Shown here: one piece after another, positions 1 to 8,712 of the stretch
Position numbering within the stretch: the first letter of the stretch is position 1
How the letters are laid out: every line of letters begins with the position of its first letter
Source of the DNA: Bacteroidales bacterium
GTDB taxonomy: Bacteria > Bacteroidota > Bacteroidia > Bacteroidales > UBA932
Assembly (NCBI GenBank): GCA_024398125.1
Contig: JAKSJO010000006.1
Span: 1 to 64,000 of the forward strand
DNA: 64,000 bases
Direction: 5' to 3'
Made by a program: the position numbers and the translations under genes
The notes under the pieces: generated by a model
The model's input: the letters and a program-made list of their open reading frames with translations, nothing else
Told to the model about the DNA's origin: nothing
Databases searched by the model: none

Positions 1-230
1 AACGAGATTTGATCAACCAACTTGCTTACGCCCACGACAAGGGTGTTGAAGAAGGCTTCACCAATGGATTTGACAGGGGACATGAAAATGGTAAAGCTGA
101 AGGATTGGCTGAAGGAAAATCTGAAGCCAGCATGGCAATCGCATCAAGCTTGAAGAAGCATGGTACGCTTTCCTTGGAACAGATTGCACAGGCGACTGGG
201 CTGTCTCTGGAAGTAATTGAAACTCTTTGA
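1..230 (+). CDS. C-terminal part of an Rpn-family (PD-(D/E)XK) nuclease / putative transposase, 5' end outside window
   Basis: The frame is open back to base 3, so the true start lies left of the window and only about 75 C-terminal residues are visible. They contain a Gly/Glu/Lys-rich stretch (GKAEGLAEGKSEA) followed by a short helix-turn-helix-like end (LEQIAQATGLSLEVIETL). This combination is the usual tail of Rpn recombination-promoting nucleases, often annotated as PD-(D/E)XK transposases. The catalytic domain is not visible, so the call rests on the tail alone. A hairpin follows ten bases after the stop. Confidence 0.7.
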   Translation, partial: RDLINQLAYAHDKGVEEGFTNGFDRGHENGKAEGLAEGKSEASMAIASSLKKHGTLSLEQIAQATGLSLEVIETL

Positions 231-239
231 TATAGCATT

Positions 240-264
240 GAGGGCGGCCTTAACGGTCGCCCTC
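240..264. terminator. Hairpin between convergent genes
   Basis: Ten-base-pair stem (GAGGGCGGCC with GGTCGCCCTC, one G-U pair) and a five-base loop, between the Rpn tail and the convergent DUF1349 gene. The downstream T tract is poor, so terminator function is inferred from position and stem strength. Confidence 0.6.
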
Positions 265-336
265 AATGTGTATTGTATCAAGAATTAGTCGGTTAATCTA
301 ACTCGACAAGTGTGTATGCGGTCGAGCCGAGGCCGA

Positions 337-1071
337 TTATTCTTCGTCCGGCTGCTGGCCGTCGTGTGCCTTCCACATGCACTCGGTGATCTTCATGTCA
401 GTGAAGACTGCCTTGAATGAAGACTCCTCCGGAGAGCATGCGTAGATACCGAATCGGATTTCCTCCTTGGCCTCATACATGTGGCATACACGCATCTGGC
501 TCCATTCGATTCCGTCAGTCGAGCACTCGATGCAGAAATCGTCCTCGCGGCGTGACAGGCGGTACCACATGCTCTTCACGTCGGCCGGAATCGCTGTAGT
601 TGCCCAGTCGCTGTAACCGTTGTTGGTCGCAACGCTGCCGAGATGCTGGAACTGTTCATTCTCGTACTCGATGCTTCCTTTCAGCCAGTTGTCACTGTCA
701 AGATACATCACGACACCGCACTGGTCGAAACGATGATGGCTTTCCTCAAAGTTTGTCTTTACAACAAAGCTGAAAAACTTCTCTTTTGTGCTCAGCTGGA
801 GCGCAGGTGCATTGTCGTTACGGAAATGATAGTAGGTGCGCTGCCAAAGGTCAGTCTTCGGCTTGGTGACAATTTCAATCGTATCGCCCTTGACATCAAA
901 GCTCTCAGGCTCGCGTGTCCACTCGAAAGCCGTCAGATCGATCTCTTTACCTTCATTGAGAATTGCCGCAACCGCATCGACTGAATCATTATTCACCATA
1001 TTTTCTATACTGTTAGACGTGCATGCCGCCAGCATTGCAGCGGCAAGCATCATAGTCATTGCCTTTTTCAT
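337..1071 (-). CDS. DUF1349-family lipoprotein (concanavalin A-like lectin/glucanase fold)
   Basis: 244 residues. The N-terminus is a lipoprotein signal (MKKAMTMMLAAAMLAAC), predicting lipidation at Cys17 and attachment to an envelope membrane. The rest resembles the DUF1349 family ('regulation of enolase 1', ConA-like sandwich): FDVKGDTIEI, DLWQRTYYHFRND, FDQCGVVMYLDSDNWLKGSIEYE and FGIYACSPE are recognisable family blocks. Substrate is unknown; such proteins often bind or process carbohydrates. It is the last gene of a minus-strand run with the nitroreductase (16 bases upstream) and the 62-aa protein. Confidence 0.8.
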   Translation of the reverse strand: MKKAMTMMLAAAMLAACTSNSIENMVNNDSVDAVAAILNEGKEIDLTAFEWTREPESFDVKGDTIEIVTKPKTDLWQRTYYHFRNDNAPALQLSTKEKFFSFVVKTNFEESHHRFDQCGVVMYLDSDNWLKGSIEYENEQFQHLGSVATNNGYSDWATTAIPADVKSMWYRLSRREDDFCIECSTDGIEWSQMRVCHMYEAKEEIRFGIYACSPEESSFKAVFTDMKITECMWKAHDGQQPDEE

Positions 1072-1087
1072 GATGCAGATATTAACG

Positions 1088-1762
1088 TTAGAGATAGGTT
1101 ACAGTATCTTCCAGAGGTTTTCTGTTGAAATGATTGTCAAGAGGACCGACGCCTTCTGCGGCATAGCCGAGATCCATGATCATGAGGATTTCCTCATCCT
1201 CTGGAAGGTCGAGGTCCTTTGCGAGCTTGTCAGGGTCGACAAAATTGATCCAGCAGCTGTCAACGCCCACACTCTTTGCTGCAAGTATCATATGAGTGGC
1301 CACGATGGTGGCATCCTCTACGCCCGATGTTCTCTTGCCTCCTGGATATGTGAAGACGTTGTTCTTGTTGAATGCTACAACGAGACAGGTAGGCGCGCCG
1401 TAGCGGCAAGGTGTGTTGGCATCGATCTTCGCCAGTGCCGGCTCTGACTGGAGAACATAGACATGCTGCTCCTGCAGGTTCTTGGCAGTCGGCGCAAGTC
1501 TTCCTGCCTCCAGAATAGCGTCAAGCTGCTCCTTGCTTATCTGCTCTGAAGTATATTTCTTGCATGAATAGCGTGCCGATACGATCTCACTGTAGGTTTT
1601 GGCTTTATTCACAAGCCCTCTCAGGCAGATAGGCAGATTGCCGTGCTCTCTATGATGTGCGACACACTGACAGCATTTGCCATGTCTAGGGCAGTCCTTA
1701 GGGCATGGACAGTCGATTGCGGGATTGTGCTGGCAGACAGGTCTGATGTTCTTTTCCTCCAT
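1088..1762 (-). CDS. Nitroreductase-family protein with N-terminal Cys-rich (DUF6485-like) domain
   Basis: 224 residues in two parts. Residues 1-50 form a small Cys/His cluster (CQHNPAIDCPCPKDCPRHGKCCQCVAHHREHGNLPICL) resembling the stand-alone DUF6485 family and likely to bind metal. Residues 55-224 are an FMN-dependent nitroreductase: SARYSCKKYTSEQISKEQLDAIL, AGRLAPTAKNLQ, and the late block VGVDSCWINF...LGYAAEG. Family members reduce nitro groups, quinones or flavins with NAD(P)H. The substrate is not predictable. The fusion is unusual; there is no frameshift at the join. It lies 22 bases downstream of the 62-aa gene, probably co-transcribed. Confidence 0.85.
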   Translation of the reverse strand: MEEKNIRPVCQHNPAIDCPCPKDCPRHGKCCQCVAHHREHGNLPICLRGLVNKAKTYSEIVSARYSCKKYTSEQISKEQLDAILEAGRLAPTAKNLQEQHVYVLQSEPALAKIDANTPCRYGAPTCLVVAFNKNNVFTYPGGKRTSGVEDATIVATHMILAAKSVGVDSCWINFVDPDKLAKDLDLPEDEEILMIMDLGYAAEGVGPLDNHFNRKPLEDTVTYL

Positions 1763-1784
1763 GATAACGGTGTATTAGAAATTA

Positions 1785-1973
1785 TTATTCTACTGAATAG
1801 CGGCCTTCATCGTCGCAGACGAGCCAGTCTCCTTCATTGACAGTAAGAAGACCGTCGTCGGTCAGGATTGAAAGCATCGAAGTGCCTATGCCCTCGTATG
1901 GAGCAAGAGCCTTGTTGTCGGTGAACTCCTGGATCTCGGCGAAGTTCATTCCTGTGTATTGAATCTTTTTCAT
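1785..1973 (-). CDS. Small acidic protein of unknown function (62 aa)
   Basis: Not recognised as a named family. 62 residues, acidic, no signal peptide or membrane segment; the end GLLTVNEGDWLVCDDEGRYSVE looks like a small beta-barrel 'GDW(I/L)V' fold seen in short bacterial and phage proteins. The ATG sits directly behind a TAAATTTG promoter element on the minus strand (1978-1985), supporting this start and suggesting a leaderless message. First gene of a probable operon with the nitroreductase and the DUF1349 lipoprotein. Confidence 0.6.
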   Translation of the reverse strand: MKKIQYTGMNFAEIQEFTDNKALAPYEGIGTSMLSILTDDGLLTVNEGDWLVCDDEGRYSVE

Positions 1974-1977
1974 AACA

Positions 1978-1985
1978 CAAATTTA
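1978..1985 (-). promoter_or_regulatory. -7 promoter element (TAAATTTG) for the 1973-337 operon
   Basis: Exact match to TAnnTTTG on the minus strand. Its last base is only five bases before the ATG at 1973, so transcription would begin at or very near the start codon. No convincing -33 element is seen. Confidence 0.55.
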
Positions 1986-2048
1986 CGTTTTTTTTGACGC
2001 ATTCCGGGATTATATATATTTTAACTGCAGAAACAGGATACTATAGCT

Positions 2049-2492
2049 ATGAAAACAATAAAGATACTCGCAACATTCGCACTCTTATGCTCGCTGCTGC
2101 TTTCATGCAGCAAGATGGAGCCAGAATATGGATCGTCAATGTGGCTTGGCGCATATCCGGTCATGACGGAAAACGGAACAACGGGAGACCCGGAAGAACA
2201 TACCGCAGGCATCTTCCTCAGTTTCAGTCCGGATGGATATAAATGTACCATGACCCAAGGCATCAAGGATCTGTATGAATCCAGCATGGCTACGTACCCG
2301 GTTGACTGGTCTGCAAGCGACACGTTCACTCTTTACAGCAATCATGAGGGACAGAAGATCCAGCTCTACAGCGGAAAGATAGAAGGCGAGAAGATGCTGT
2401 TCGAGTTTCTGAGCTGTGATTGCATTGAAAGGACGTTTGAGCTGACAAGGGTCTATACGAACACCTCTACTTCAAGCGCTTACCCGCTATAG
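2049..2492 (+). CDS. Hypothetical lipoprotein (147 aa)
   Basis: Not recognised as a named family. The N-terminus is a lipoprotein signal (MKTIKILATFALLCSLLLSC, Cys20), so the protein is predicted to be anchored in an envelope membrane. The mature part is short and has beta-type segments such as DTFTLYSNHEGQKIQLYSGKI and EKMLFEFLSCDCIERTFELTRVY, as in small Bacteroidetes lipocalin-like or DUF-type lipoproteins. Its last six bases overlap the convergent ABC-F gene. An imperfect promoter element (TATATTTT) lies upstream. Confidence 0.65.
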   Translation: MKTIKILATFALLCSLLLSCSKMEPEYGSSMWLGAYPVMTENGTTGDPEEHTAGIFLSFSPDGYKCTMTQGIKDLYESSMATYPVDWSASDTFTLYSNHEGQKIQLYSGKIEGEKMLFEFLSCDCIERTFELTRVYTNTSTSSAYPL

Positions 2493-4457
2493 ATCTTCGC
2501 AAAGCTCAGCCCATTCGTCAGTGCGGGCGTCAAGATCCCTCTTGAACTCAAGGTACGAGCGGGTCAGTTCAATGATGTCGTCGCCTTCCTTAGGGTCCTG
2601 AAGGACGGCCTCTATCTTCTTCATCTCCGTTTCCAGCCTCTCTATCTCATGCTCGAGCCACGAAATGCGGTTCTTGATCTTGCGTGCCTCCTTGGATGCA
2701 GCTTTGTTCTGCTGGTAAGAGGCCGTCTTGTCCTGCTGCGGTATCTGTGCCGGCTGAACCGGCTTGGCAGGCTGCTGTGGCTGAGCCTTCTGTTGTACGG
2801 CAGGCTGTGATGGGCCTCCGATACGACGTTCAAGCTCATTGAGGTTCTCGATCTTGCGGCTCTCCAGGAAGTCGCTGACGCTGCCAAGATGCTCCTTTAC
2901 ACGGCCGTCGCGGAACTCGTACATCTTGTCCACCAGGCCGTCAAGGAAGTCTCGGTCATGGGAAACGACGATCAAGGTTCCGTCAAATGACTTCAGGGCC
3001 TCCTTGAGAATGTCCTTGGACTTGATGTCCATATGGTTGGTAGGCTCGTCCAGCGCAAGAACGTTATGGCTCTGGAGCATAAGCTTGGCCATGCCAAGTC
3101 GGGCACGCTCTCCACCGGAAAGGACACTGACCTTCTTGTCAATATCCTCGCCACGGAAGAGGAAGCTGGCAAGGATATCGCGGAGCTTTGTGCGGATTTC
3201 GCCTACCGCTATGCGGTCAAGAGTACCGAAGACGGTCTCATTTTTATCAAGTACATCTTCCTGATTCTGGGCGAAATAACCCACATTGACATTATGTCCT
3301 ACTTTAGATTCTCCCGAGATAGGGTCAAGCTCTCTCATGATCACCCTCATGAGTGTTGTCTTGCCCTCTCCGTTTCGTCCGATAAGGGCAACCTTTTCGC
3401 CTCGCTTTATCTCGATGTCGGCGTTGCGGAACACGACCTTCTCCGGATAACCGACAGTCATGTCAACTGCCTTGTAGACCACGTCCCCGGAGCGCTGGGC
3501 TGCAGGAAACTTGACGTTCATTGCAACATTGTCGGTCTCGTCGATCTCGATTCTGTCGAGCTTCTCGAGAGCCTTTATGCGGGACTGAACCTGGTTTGAC
3601 TTGGTTGGCTTGTATCTGAACTTGTTGATGAAGTCCTCAGTCTTCTCGATCATGCGCTGCTGGTTCTCATAGGCAGCGGTCTGCTGTGCCAGTCTTTCCG
3701 CACGAAGTTCGACGTACTTGCTGTATGAAACCTTGTAGTCATTGATATGGCCGAGCATGACTTCTACTGTCCTGTTTGTAACAGTGTCAAGGAATTTCCT
3801 GTCGTGGGATACGAGAAGCAGGGAGCCTCTGTAGTTCTTGAGATAATCCTCAAGCCACTCTATGGATTCGATGTCAAGGTGGTTGGTAGGCTCGTCCAGA
3901 AGGAGCAGGTCAGGCTGGCCGAGAAGGATCTTGGCAAGCTCTATACGCATGTTCCAGCCCTGGCTGAATGTTTCGGTCGGACGGTCCAGATCCTCATCCT
4001 TGAAGCCAAGTCCCATGAGAGTGCGAAGAGCCTGTACCTCAAGAGGTTCACTACTACTTACCTGAAGATGGTCATTAAGTTCATTGAGCCTCTCGATAAG
4101 CTTGAGATACTCCTCGGATTCATAGTCAGTACGCTCGGCAAGCTCCTTGGTTATGTCATCGATTTCAATTTCGACATTCTTCAAGGCCTCGAATGCTGTC
4201 ATAGCCTCTTCCATCACGGTGCGGCCGCGATGATGTTCCATGATCTGCGGGAGATAGCCGATAGTGATATGGTTAGGCTTGTCCACTGAGCCGCTGGTCG
4301 GCGACTGCCAGCCGCAGATAAGCTTCATGATGGTGGACTTGCCTGCACCGTTCTTACCCACAAGGCCGATCTTGTCAGTCTCGCTGATATGGAAGTTTAT
4401 GTTGTCAAGCAGCGTATAGCTGCCGTATGCCACTGTCAGATTGTTGATGGAAATCAT
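2487..4457 (-). CDS. ABC-F family ATPase (Uup/YheS-like translation factor type)
   Basis: 656 residues with two ATP-binding cassettes and no membrane segments, the layout of ABC-F proteins that act on the ribosome. Cassette 1: Walker A GKNGAGKST (about residues 34-42), signature FSQGWNMR, Walker B LLLLDEPTNHLD. Cassette 2: Walker A GRNGEGKTT, signature LSGGERARLG, Walker B VLALDEPTNHMD. A charged linker lies between the cassettes, and a Gln/Pro-rich segment plus coiled coil ends the protein, as in Uup-like members. ABC-F proteins resolve stalled or non-productive ribosomes. Three bases downstream of tatC, so probably co-transcribed. The particular subfamily is not certain. Confidence 0.93.
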   Translation of the reverse strand: MISINNLTVAYGSYTLLDNINFHISETDKIGLVGKNGAGKSTIMKLICGWQSPTSGSVDKPNHITIGYLPQIMEHHRGRTVMEEAMTAFEALKNVEIEIDDITKELAERTDYESEEYLKLIERLNELNDHLQVSSSEPLEVQALRTLMGLGFKDEDLDRPTETFSQGWNMRIELAKILLGQPDLLLLDEPTNHLDIESIEWLEDYLKNYRGSLLLVSHDRKFLDTVTNRTVEVMLGHINDYKVSYSKYVELRAERLAQQTAAYENQQRMIEKTEDFINKFRYKPTKSNQVQSRIKALEKLDRIEIDETDNVAMNVKFPAAQRSGDVVYKAVDMTVGYPEKVVFRNADIEIKRGEKVALIGRNGEGKTTLMRVIMRELDPISGESKVGHNVNVGYFAQNQEDVLDKNETVFGTLDRIAVGEIRTKLRDILASFLFRGEDIDKKVSVLSGGERARLGMAKLMLQSHNVLALDEPTNHMDIKSKDILKEALKSFDGTLIVVSHDRDFLDGLVDKMYEFRDGRVKEHLGSVSDFLESRKIENLNELERRIGGPSQPAVQQKAQPQQPAKPVQPAQIPQQDKTASYQQNKAASKEARKIKNRISWLEHEIERLETEMKKIEAVLQDPKEGDDIIELTRSYLEFKRDLDARTDEWAELCEDL

Positions 4458-4460
4458 AGT

Positions 4461-5222
4461 CTAAGCATTTGACTCTTCGTCGGTTATTACTTCCTTGCTG
4501 CCTTCTCGGCACAAAAGGATGCTGAATTCATAAAGTAGATACAGCGGTGCAGCCACCACAAGCATGGTAAAAGGATCGCCGGTAGGAGTCAGCACGGCAG
4601 CCAGCACAAGCAGAACAAGCACCGCGTGTCTGCGATACTGACGAAGGAATGACCTGGTGACCAATCCGAACTGCGAAAGGATGGCAAGAACGGACGGGAA
4701 CTCGAACAGTATGCCCATGAGAAACACCATGGACGTGAATATCGAGATATACGAATTCAGTGAGAATGTGTTCGTTACGTTTGCGCTGACCTGATAGCCG
4801 TTGAAGAAGGTGAGGAGTATCGGCATTACAATGAAGTAGCCGACCGCAAGCCCCAGGTAGAACAGCACCGCGCCCAAGGCAAAGGCTCCACGGACTGTCT
4901 TCTTCTCATTTTCATACAGTCCCGGAGCGATGAATTGCCAGAGGAAGAAAAACAGGAACGGGAAGGAAACTACCAGCGCACAGATGAAGCTCACCTTGAT
5001 ATGGGTGAAGAACTGCGCTGATATATCGATGTTTATGAGATCCAGGCTCATGCCCGTGCCGAGGAGTCTGTACAACCAGAAATCACCCTGCGTAGGACGC
5101 AGGATGATTCCGTCGAACAGAAAATCCTTAAAGAAAAACAGGGCTGTGAAGCACACCAAAAGAAGGATGACCGAGCGGACGATCACACCCCTCAGTTCCT
5201 CCAGATGATCCCAGAAGGTCAT
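4461..5222 (-). CDS. tatC: Sec-independent protein translocase subunit TatC
   Basis: 253 residues with about six hydrophobic segments. The family hallmark FWDHLEELRG is at residues 3-12, followed by the first membrane helix; PGLYENEKK and LTPTGDPFTM are further typical TatC blocks. TatC is the inner-membrane receptor for twin-arginine signal peptides and works with TatA to export folded proteins. The start codon overlaps the tatA stop by one base (TAATG), indicating translational coupling. No separate tatB is present, as usual for Bacteroidetes. Confidence 0.97.
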   Translation of the reverse strand: MTFWDHLEELRGVIVRSVILLLVCFTALFFFKDFLFDGIILRPTQGDFWLYRLLGTGMSLDLINIDISAQFFTHIKVSFICALVVSFPFLFFFLWQFIAPGLYENEKKTVRGAFALGAVLFYLGLAVGYFIVMPILLTFFNGYQVSANVTNTFSLNSYISIFTSMVFLMGILFEFPSVLAILSQFGLVTRSFLRQYRRHAVLVLLVLAAVLTPTGDPFTMLVVAAPLYLLYEFSILLCREGSKEVITDEESNA

Positions 5223-5437
5223 TACTCGTCCTTGTCTAGCTCCTTGATGTCCTTCTTCACTTCCTTGAGTTCATCCTCGACATCCTTCATGCCGGCACGG
5301 AAACTCTTGAGTCCCTTACCAAGACCATGCATAAGCTCAGGAATCTTCTTTCCTCCGAAAAGAAGCATGATGGCAAGGAAGATGAGGAACATCTCACCGA
5401 ATCCAAGGCTGCCAAGAAAAAGCGGATAAATTCTCAT
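5222..5437 (-). CDS. tatA: Twin-arginine translocase subunit TatA/TatE
   Basis: 71 residues: one N-terminal membrane helix (FGEMFLIFLAIMLLFGGKKIPEL), the typical FGxxKxPEL hinge and amphipathic helix (MHGLGKGLKSFRAGM), then an acidic tail. TatA oligomers form the translocation site with TatC, encoded directly downstream with a one-base overlap. The gene lies 30 bases downstream of the thioesterase gene and is probably part of the valS-to-ABC-F transcription unit. Confidence 0.96.
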   Translation of the reverse strand: MRIYPLFLGSLGFGEMFLIFLAIMLLFGGKKIPELMHGLGKGLKSFRAGMKDVEDELKEVKKDIKELDKDE

Positions 5438-5467
5438 GATGAAAAGTGTTTTCAGTTATCTGTCATG

Positions 5468-5866
5468 TTATTCTTCGAAGAGCGATGCAAGTCCTTCCGG
5501 ACAGCGGCAAGGACGGCCGGTCTTCTTGTCGAGGAAGCCGACAACCACGGTTCCACGAGCGCAGACCTCACCTCTCTGGTTGCGGACCTCCTGCTCGAAA
5601 GTGAACTTTGCCATAGGCTTCTTCTCGACCTTCGCGCTGACGGTAAGGACGTCTCCCATCCTTGCCGGATAGAGATAACGACACTCGATGGACACTATCG
5701 GAAACAGGGTTCCCTCTTCTTCGCAGCGCTCGACAGGATAGCCGTTCTCTGCCATCATCTTGCTGCGGCAGGTCTCGAAATATCTGATGTAGTTCGAGTG
5801 GTGTACGATGCCCATCTGGTCTGTTTCGTAGTACCTTACCGGGAATTCAACTTCTGAATATAGCAT
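5468..5866 (-). CDS. Acyl-CoA thioesterase, YbgC/FadM-type hot-dog fold
   Basis: 132 residues, a single hot-dog domain. The active-site block YYETDQMGIVHHSNYIRYFE (residues 13-32) carries the conserved Asp and the G-x-V-x-H/Y-N-Y pattern of the 4-hydroxybenzoyl-CoA thioesterase/YbgC group; the central helix and the C-terminal VVVGFLDKKTGRP strand also fit. It hydrolyses acyl-CoA thioesters; YbgC in Proteobacteria sits with tol-pal, whereas here it lies between valS and tatA. Substrate unknown. Confidence 0.88.
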   Translation of the reverse strand: MLYSEVEFPVRYYETDQMGIVHHSNYIRYFETCRSKMMAENGYPVERCEEEGTLFPIVSIECRYLYPARMGDVLTVSAKVEKKPMAKFTFEQEVRNQRGEVCARGTVVVGFLDKKTGRPCRCPEGLASLFEE

Positions 5867-5900
5867 AACAAAATTGTTACTTCTATGTAACTAAGATGTT

Positions 5901-8555
5901 TTACTTATTGTTTTCCAATGCCTTGATAGCAGATTCATAGCTTTCAATCTTTGAAAGCGAATCAGCCTCCTTCTGGCGCTCGACAGCGATTACCTTCTCA
6001 GGGGCATGAGCGACGAAGGACTCGTTCGAGAGCTTCTTGCGTACGTTTTCGAGGAACTTCTTCTGATATTCGAGATCCTTGCGAAGCTTTGCGAGCTCTT
6101 CTTCGACATTAACGAAACCTGCGAGAGGAACGAACATCTCGACTGTCTTTACCATGAACGATGCACCGGAATCCTGACCGAAATCAGCCACCTTCTCGAT
6201 CGAAGATGTGTTGGCAAGCTTAGCTACGACAGCTGCGAACTCCATAGGGAAGTCGCCCTTGATCTTCAGCGCGAACTGCTCCTTTGGAGAAATGTTCTTC
6301 TGCTGACGGATGCTGCGGATACTCATGACTGCCTCGCGTGCAAGGTCGAATGAATCGAGTACGCAAGCCTCCCATGCGCCTGCCTTTGGAGTTGGCTGGT
6401 ACATGATGGTCTCCCCTTCCTTGCGGTCGGCCATGGCCTGCCAGAGTTCCTCGGTGATGAATGGCATCACAGGGTGGATCATCTTGAGCAGAGCCTCGAA
6501 GAAGCCGAGGGTAGCCTGGTATGTGGTCTCGTCGATAGCACATCCGTATGCAGGCTTAACAAGCTCGAGATACCAAGCGCAGAAGTCATCCCAGAATATC
6601 TTGTAGATAGCCATGAGGGCATCGGAAATTCTGAACTTTGAATAGTGATCCTCAACGAGTTCGATAGTCTGACTTAAACGGTTTTCGAACCACTTCACAG
6701 CGAGCTTTGCAGCCTCAGGAGTCTCAACGCCTGCGCTGTGCTCCCATCCGCTGATAAGACGGAACGAGTTCCAGATCTTGCCGCAGAAGTTACGTCCCTG
6801 CTCCACCTGAGACTCATCGTAGAAGATGTCGTTACCGGCCGACGAGCAAAGAAGCATGCCGATACGGACAGCGTCTGCACCGTACTTGGCGATGAGGTCA
6901 AGAGGGTCAGGGCTGTTGCCGAGAGTCTTTGACATCTTGCGGCCGAGCTTGTCGCGAACGATACCTGTGAGGTAGACGTTGCGGAAAGGGACCTCCTTCA
7001 TGAACTCGTCACCGGCCATGATCATGCGGGCAACCCAGAAGAAGAGGATGTCCGGTCCGGTCACAAGGTCGTTGGTAGGATAGTAGTATGCAAGGTCGCT
7101 GTTCGGCTCAGCCTCAGGATGGCCTGCCTTGTTCGAGTCGAATACCGAAATAGGCCAGAGCCAGCTTGAGAACCAGGTGTCGAGAACGTCAGGATCCTGA
7201 CGGAGATCATCCATGCCGAGAGCCGGATCGATTGCCTGCGCTGCCTTAAGTGCAGCTTCAGGTGTAGCCTCAACAACCACCTTTCCATCAGGAAGATAGT
7301 ATGCAGGAATCTGCTGACCCCACCAGAGCTGGCGGGAGATACACCAGTCGCGTACTGTCTCCATCCAGTGACGGTATGTGTTGCGGTACTTGTCAGGGAT
7401 AAGCTTGACATTGCCGGACTCGACGCTGTCGAGCGCCATGGCAGCGAGATCCTCCATCTTGAGGAACCACTGTGCAGAGAGCTTAGGCTCGATTACCGCA
7501 TTGGTACGCTCTGAGTATCCGATCGGAGAGGTATAGTCCTCGATATGGTCGATATTGCCTGCCTCCTCGAGCATCTTGGCTATCTTGTTTCTTGCATCGA
7601 AGCGGTCCTCGCCTACGAGGATCTGGGCCTTCTCGTTGAGTCGGCCGTGGTCATCGATGATGTCAAGCACAGGAAGGTTGTGACGGAGGCCGATCTCATA
7701 GTCATGGGCGTCATGTGCAGGAGTGACCTTGAGGCATCCTGTTCCGAAGTCCATCTCTACATAGTCATCCTCGATGATAGGAATCTCCTTGTTGATGAGA
7801 GGGATGAGGACCTTCTTGCCCTTGAGCCAGTGGTGACGCTCGTCGTTAGGGTTGACACAGACAGCGGCGTCGGCCATGATGGTCTCCGGACGGGTTGTGG
7901 CAACCACGATGTACTTGTCGGTAGGATTGCCGTTGCCGTCCGAAATGAAATACTTCATGTGGTAGAACTTACTGGCGGTGTCCTTGTGGTTCACTTCCTC
8001 GTCAGATACCGCAGTCAAGCCAACCGGGTCCCAGTTGACCATACGGACTCCCCTGTAGATGAGACCCTTCTTGTAGAAATACACGAAAGTGTTGATCACA
8101 GCCTTCGAGAGTTCAGGCTCCATGGTGAACTTGGTACGGTCCCAGTCGCATGAGCAGCCGAGCTTTCGGAGCTGGCTGAGGATGATGCCGCCATGTTCTT
8201 CCTTCCACTCCCATGCATGCTTGAGGAATTCCTCACGGGTAAGGTCCTCCTTGCTGATTCCCATGCCCTTGAGCTTTGCAACGACCTTGCTCTCAGTTGC
8301 GATGGAAGCGTGGTCGGTTCCAGGCACCCAGCAGGCATTCTTGCCGTCCATGCGGGCCTTGCGGATGAGAACGTCGTTGAGAGTATTGTTGAGGACGTGT
8401 CCCATGTGCAGGATACCTGTCACATTCGGCGGTGGGATCACGATGGTATATGGTTCACGTGAGTCTGGTTCTGAATGGAAGAACTTGTGGTCCTGCCAAT
8501 AGGCATACCACTTGTCCTCTACCTCTGAGGGATTGTACTTTGCGGATAATTCCAT
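5901..8555 (-). CDS. valS: Valyl-tRNA synthetase
   Basis: 884 residues, the usual size. Class I signature HMGH at residues 50-53 within PPPNVTGILHMGH, and KMSKT near residue 540 (GRKMSKTLGNSPDPLDLI). The CP1 editing domain (TTRPETIMADAAVCVNP, TPAHDAHDYEIG) hydrolyses Thr-tRNA(Val). The anticodon-binding domain is followed by the ValS-specific C-terminal coiled coil (VNVEEELAKLRKDLEYQKKFLENV). Charges tRNA-Val in the cytoplasm. First gene of the minus-strand run continuing with the thioesterase 34 bases downstream. A TTTG-N20-TATCTTTA promoter lies about 80 bases upstream of the start. Confidence 0.98.
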   Translation of the reverse strand: MELSAKYNPSEVEDKWYAYWQDHKFFHSEPDSREPYTIVIPPPNVTGILHMGHVLNNTLNDVLIRKARMDGKNACWVPGTDHASIATESKVVAKLKGMGISKEDLTREEFLKHAWEWKEEHGGIILSQLRKLGCSCDWDRTKFTMEPELSKAVINTFVYFYKKGLIYRGVRMVNWDPVGLTAVSDEEVNHKDTASKFYHMKYFISDGNGNPTDKYIVVATTRPETIMADAAVCVNPNDERHHWLKGKKVLIPLINKEIPIIEDDYVEMDFGTGCLKVTPAHDAHDYEIGLRHNLPVLDIIDDHGRLNEKAQILVGEDRFDARNKIAKMLEEAGNIDHIEDYTSPIGYSERTNAVIEPKLSAQWFLKMEDLAAMALDSVESGNVKLIPDKYRNTYRHWMETVRDWCISRQLWWGQQIPAYYLPDGKVVVEATPEAALKAAQAIDPALGMDDLRQDPDVLDTWFSSWLWPISVFDSNKAGHPEAEPNSDLAYYYPTNDLVTGPDILFFWVARMIMAGDEFMKEVPFRNVYLTGIVRDKLGRKMSKTLGNSPDPLDLIAKYGADAVRIGMLLCSSAGNDIFYDESQVEQGRNFCGKIWNSFRLISGWEHSAGVETPEAAKLAVKWFENRLSQTIELVEDHYSKFRISDALMAIYKIFWDDFCAWYLELVKPAYGCAIDETTYQATLGFFEALLKMIHPVMPFITEELWQAMADRKEGETIMYQPTPKAGAWEACVLDSFDLAREAVMSIRSIRQQKNISPKEQFALKIKGDFPMEFAAVVAKLANTSSIEKVADFGQDSGASFMVKTVEMFVPLAGFVNVEEELAKLRKDLEYQKKFLENVRKKLSNESFVAHAPEKVIAVERQKEADSLSKIESYESAIKALENNK

Positions 8556-8633
8556 GTGTATCTATGTTTTTTGATTTTCAATTTACGAAGGCTTTCTTGA
8601 AGAGACTCTCTCCAGCACTTCTTCTAAATCGTG

Positions 8634-8665
8634 TAAAGATAGTCATTTTCACCCCATTCGTCAAA
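8634..8665 (-). promoter_or_regulatory. Promoter of valS (TTTG, 20 bases, TATCTTTA)
   Basis: On the minus strand TTTG (8662-8665) is followed by TATCTTTA (8634-8641), one base off the TAnnTTTG consensus, with the standard 20-base spacing. It would give a leader of about 70 bases for valS. Confidence 0.5.
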
Positions 8666-8683
8666 TTTATCAAAGGGAATGGC

Positions 8684-8691
8684 TATTTTTG
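8684..8691 (+). promoter_or_regulatory. -7 promoter element (TATTTTTG) for kdsC-maf
   Basis: Exact TAnnTTTG match ending 21 bases before the ATG at 8713. It overlaps the in-frame TTG at 8689, which therefore cannot be the translation start. Confidence 0.65.
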
Positions 8692-8712
8692 CACGACAAA
8701 CCACAATTCGAT

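Noticed and set aside
836..1447. Plus-strand open frame of 203 aa across the DUF1349 and nitroreductase genes
   Set aside because: It spans two oppositely oriented genes with clear family motifs and has no promoter.
7545..8153. Plus-strand open frame of 202 aa inside valS
   Set aside because: Antisense shadow in a strongly conserved gene; residue composition is not protein-like.
8689..8712. TTG start for kdsC that adds eight residues
   Set aside because: The TTG is the end of the TATTTTTG promoter element, so it precedes the transcription start.
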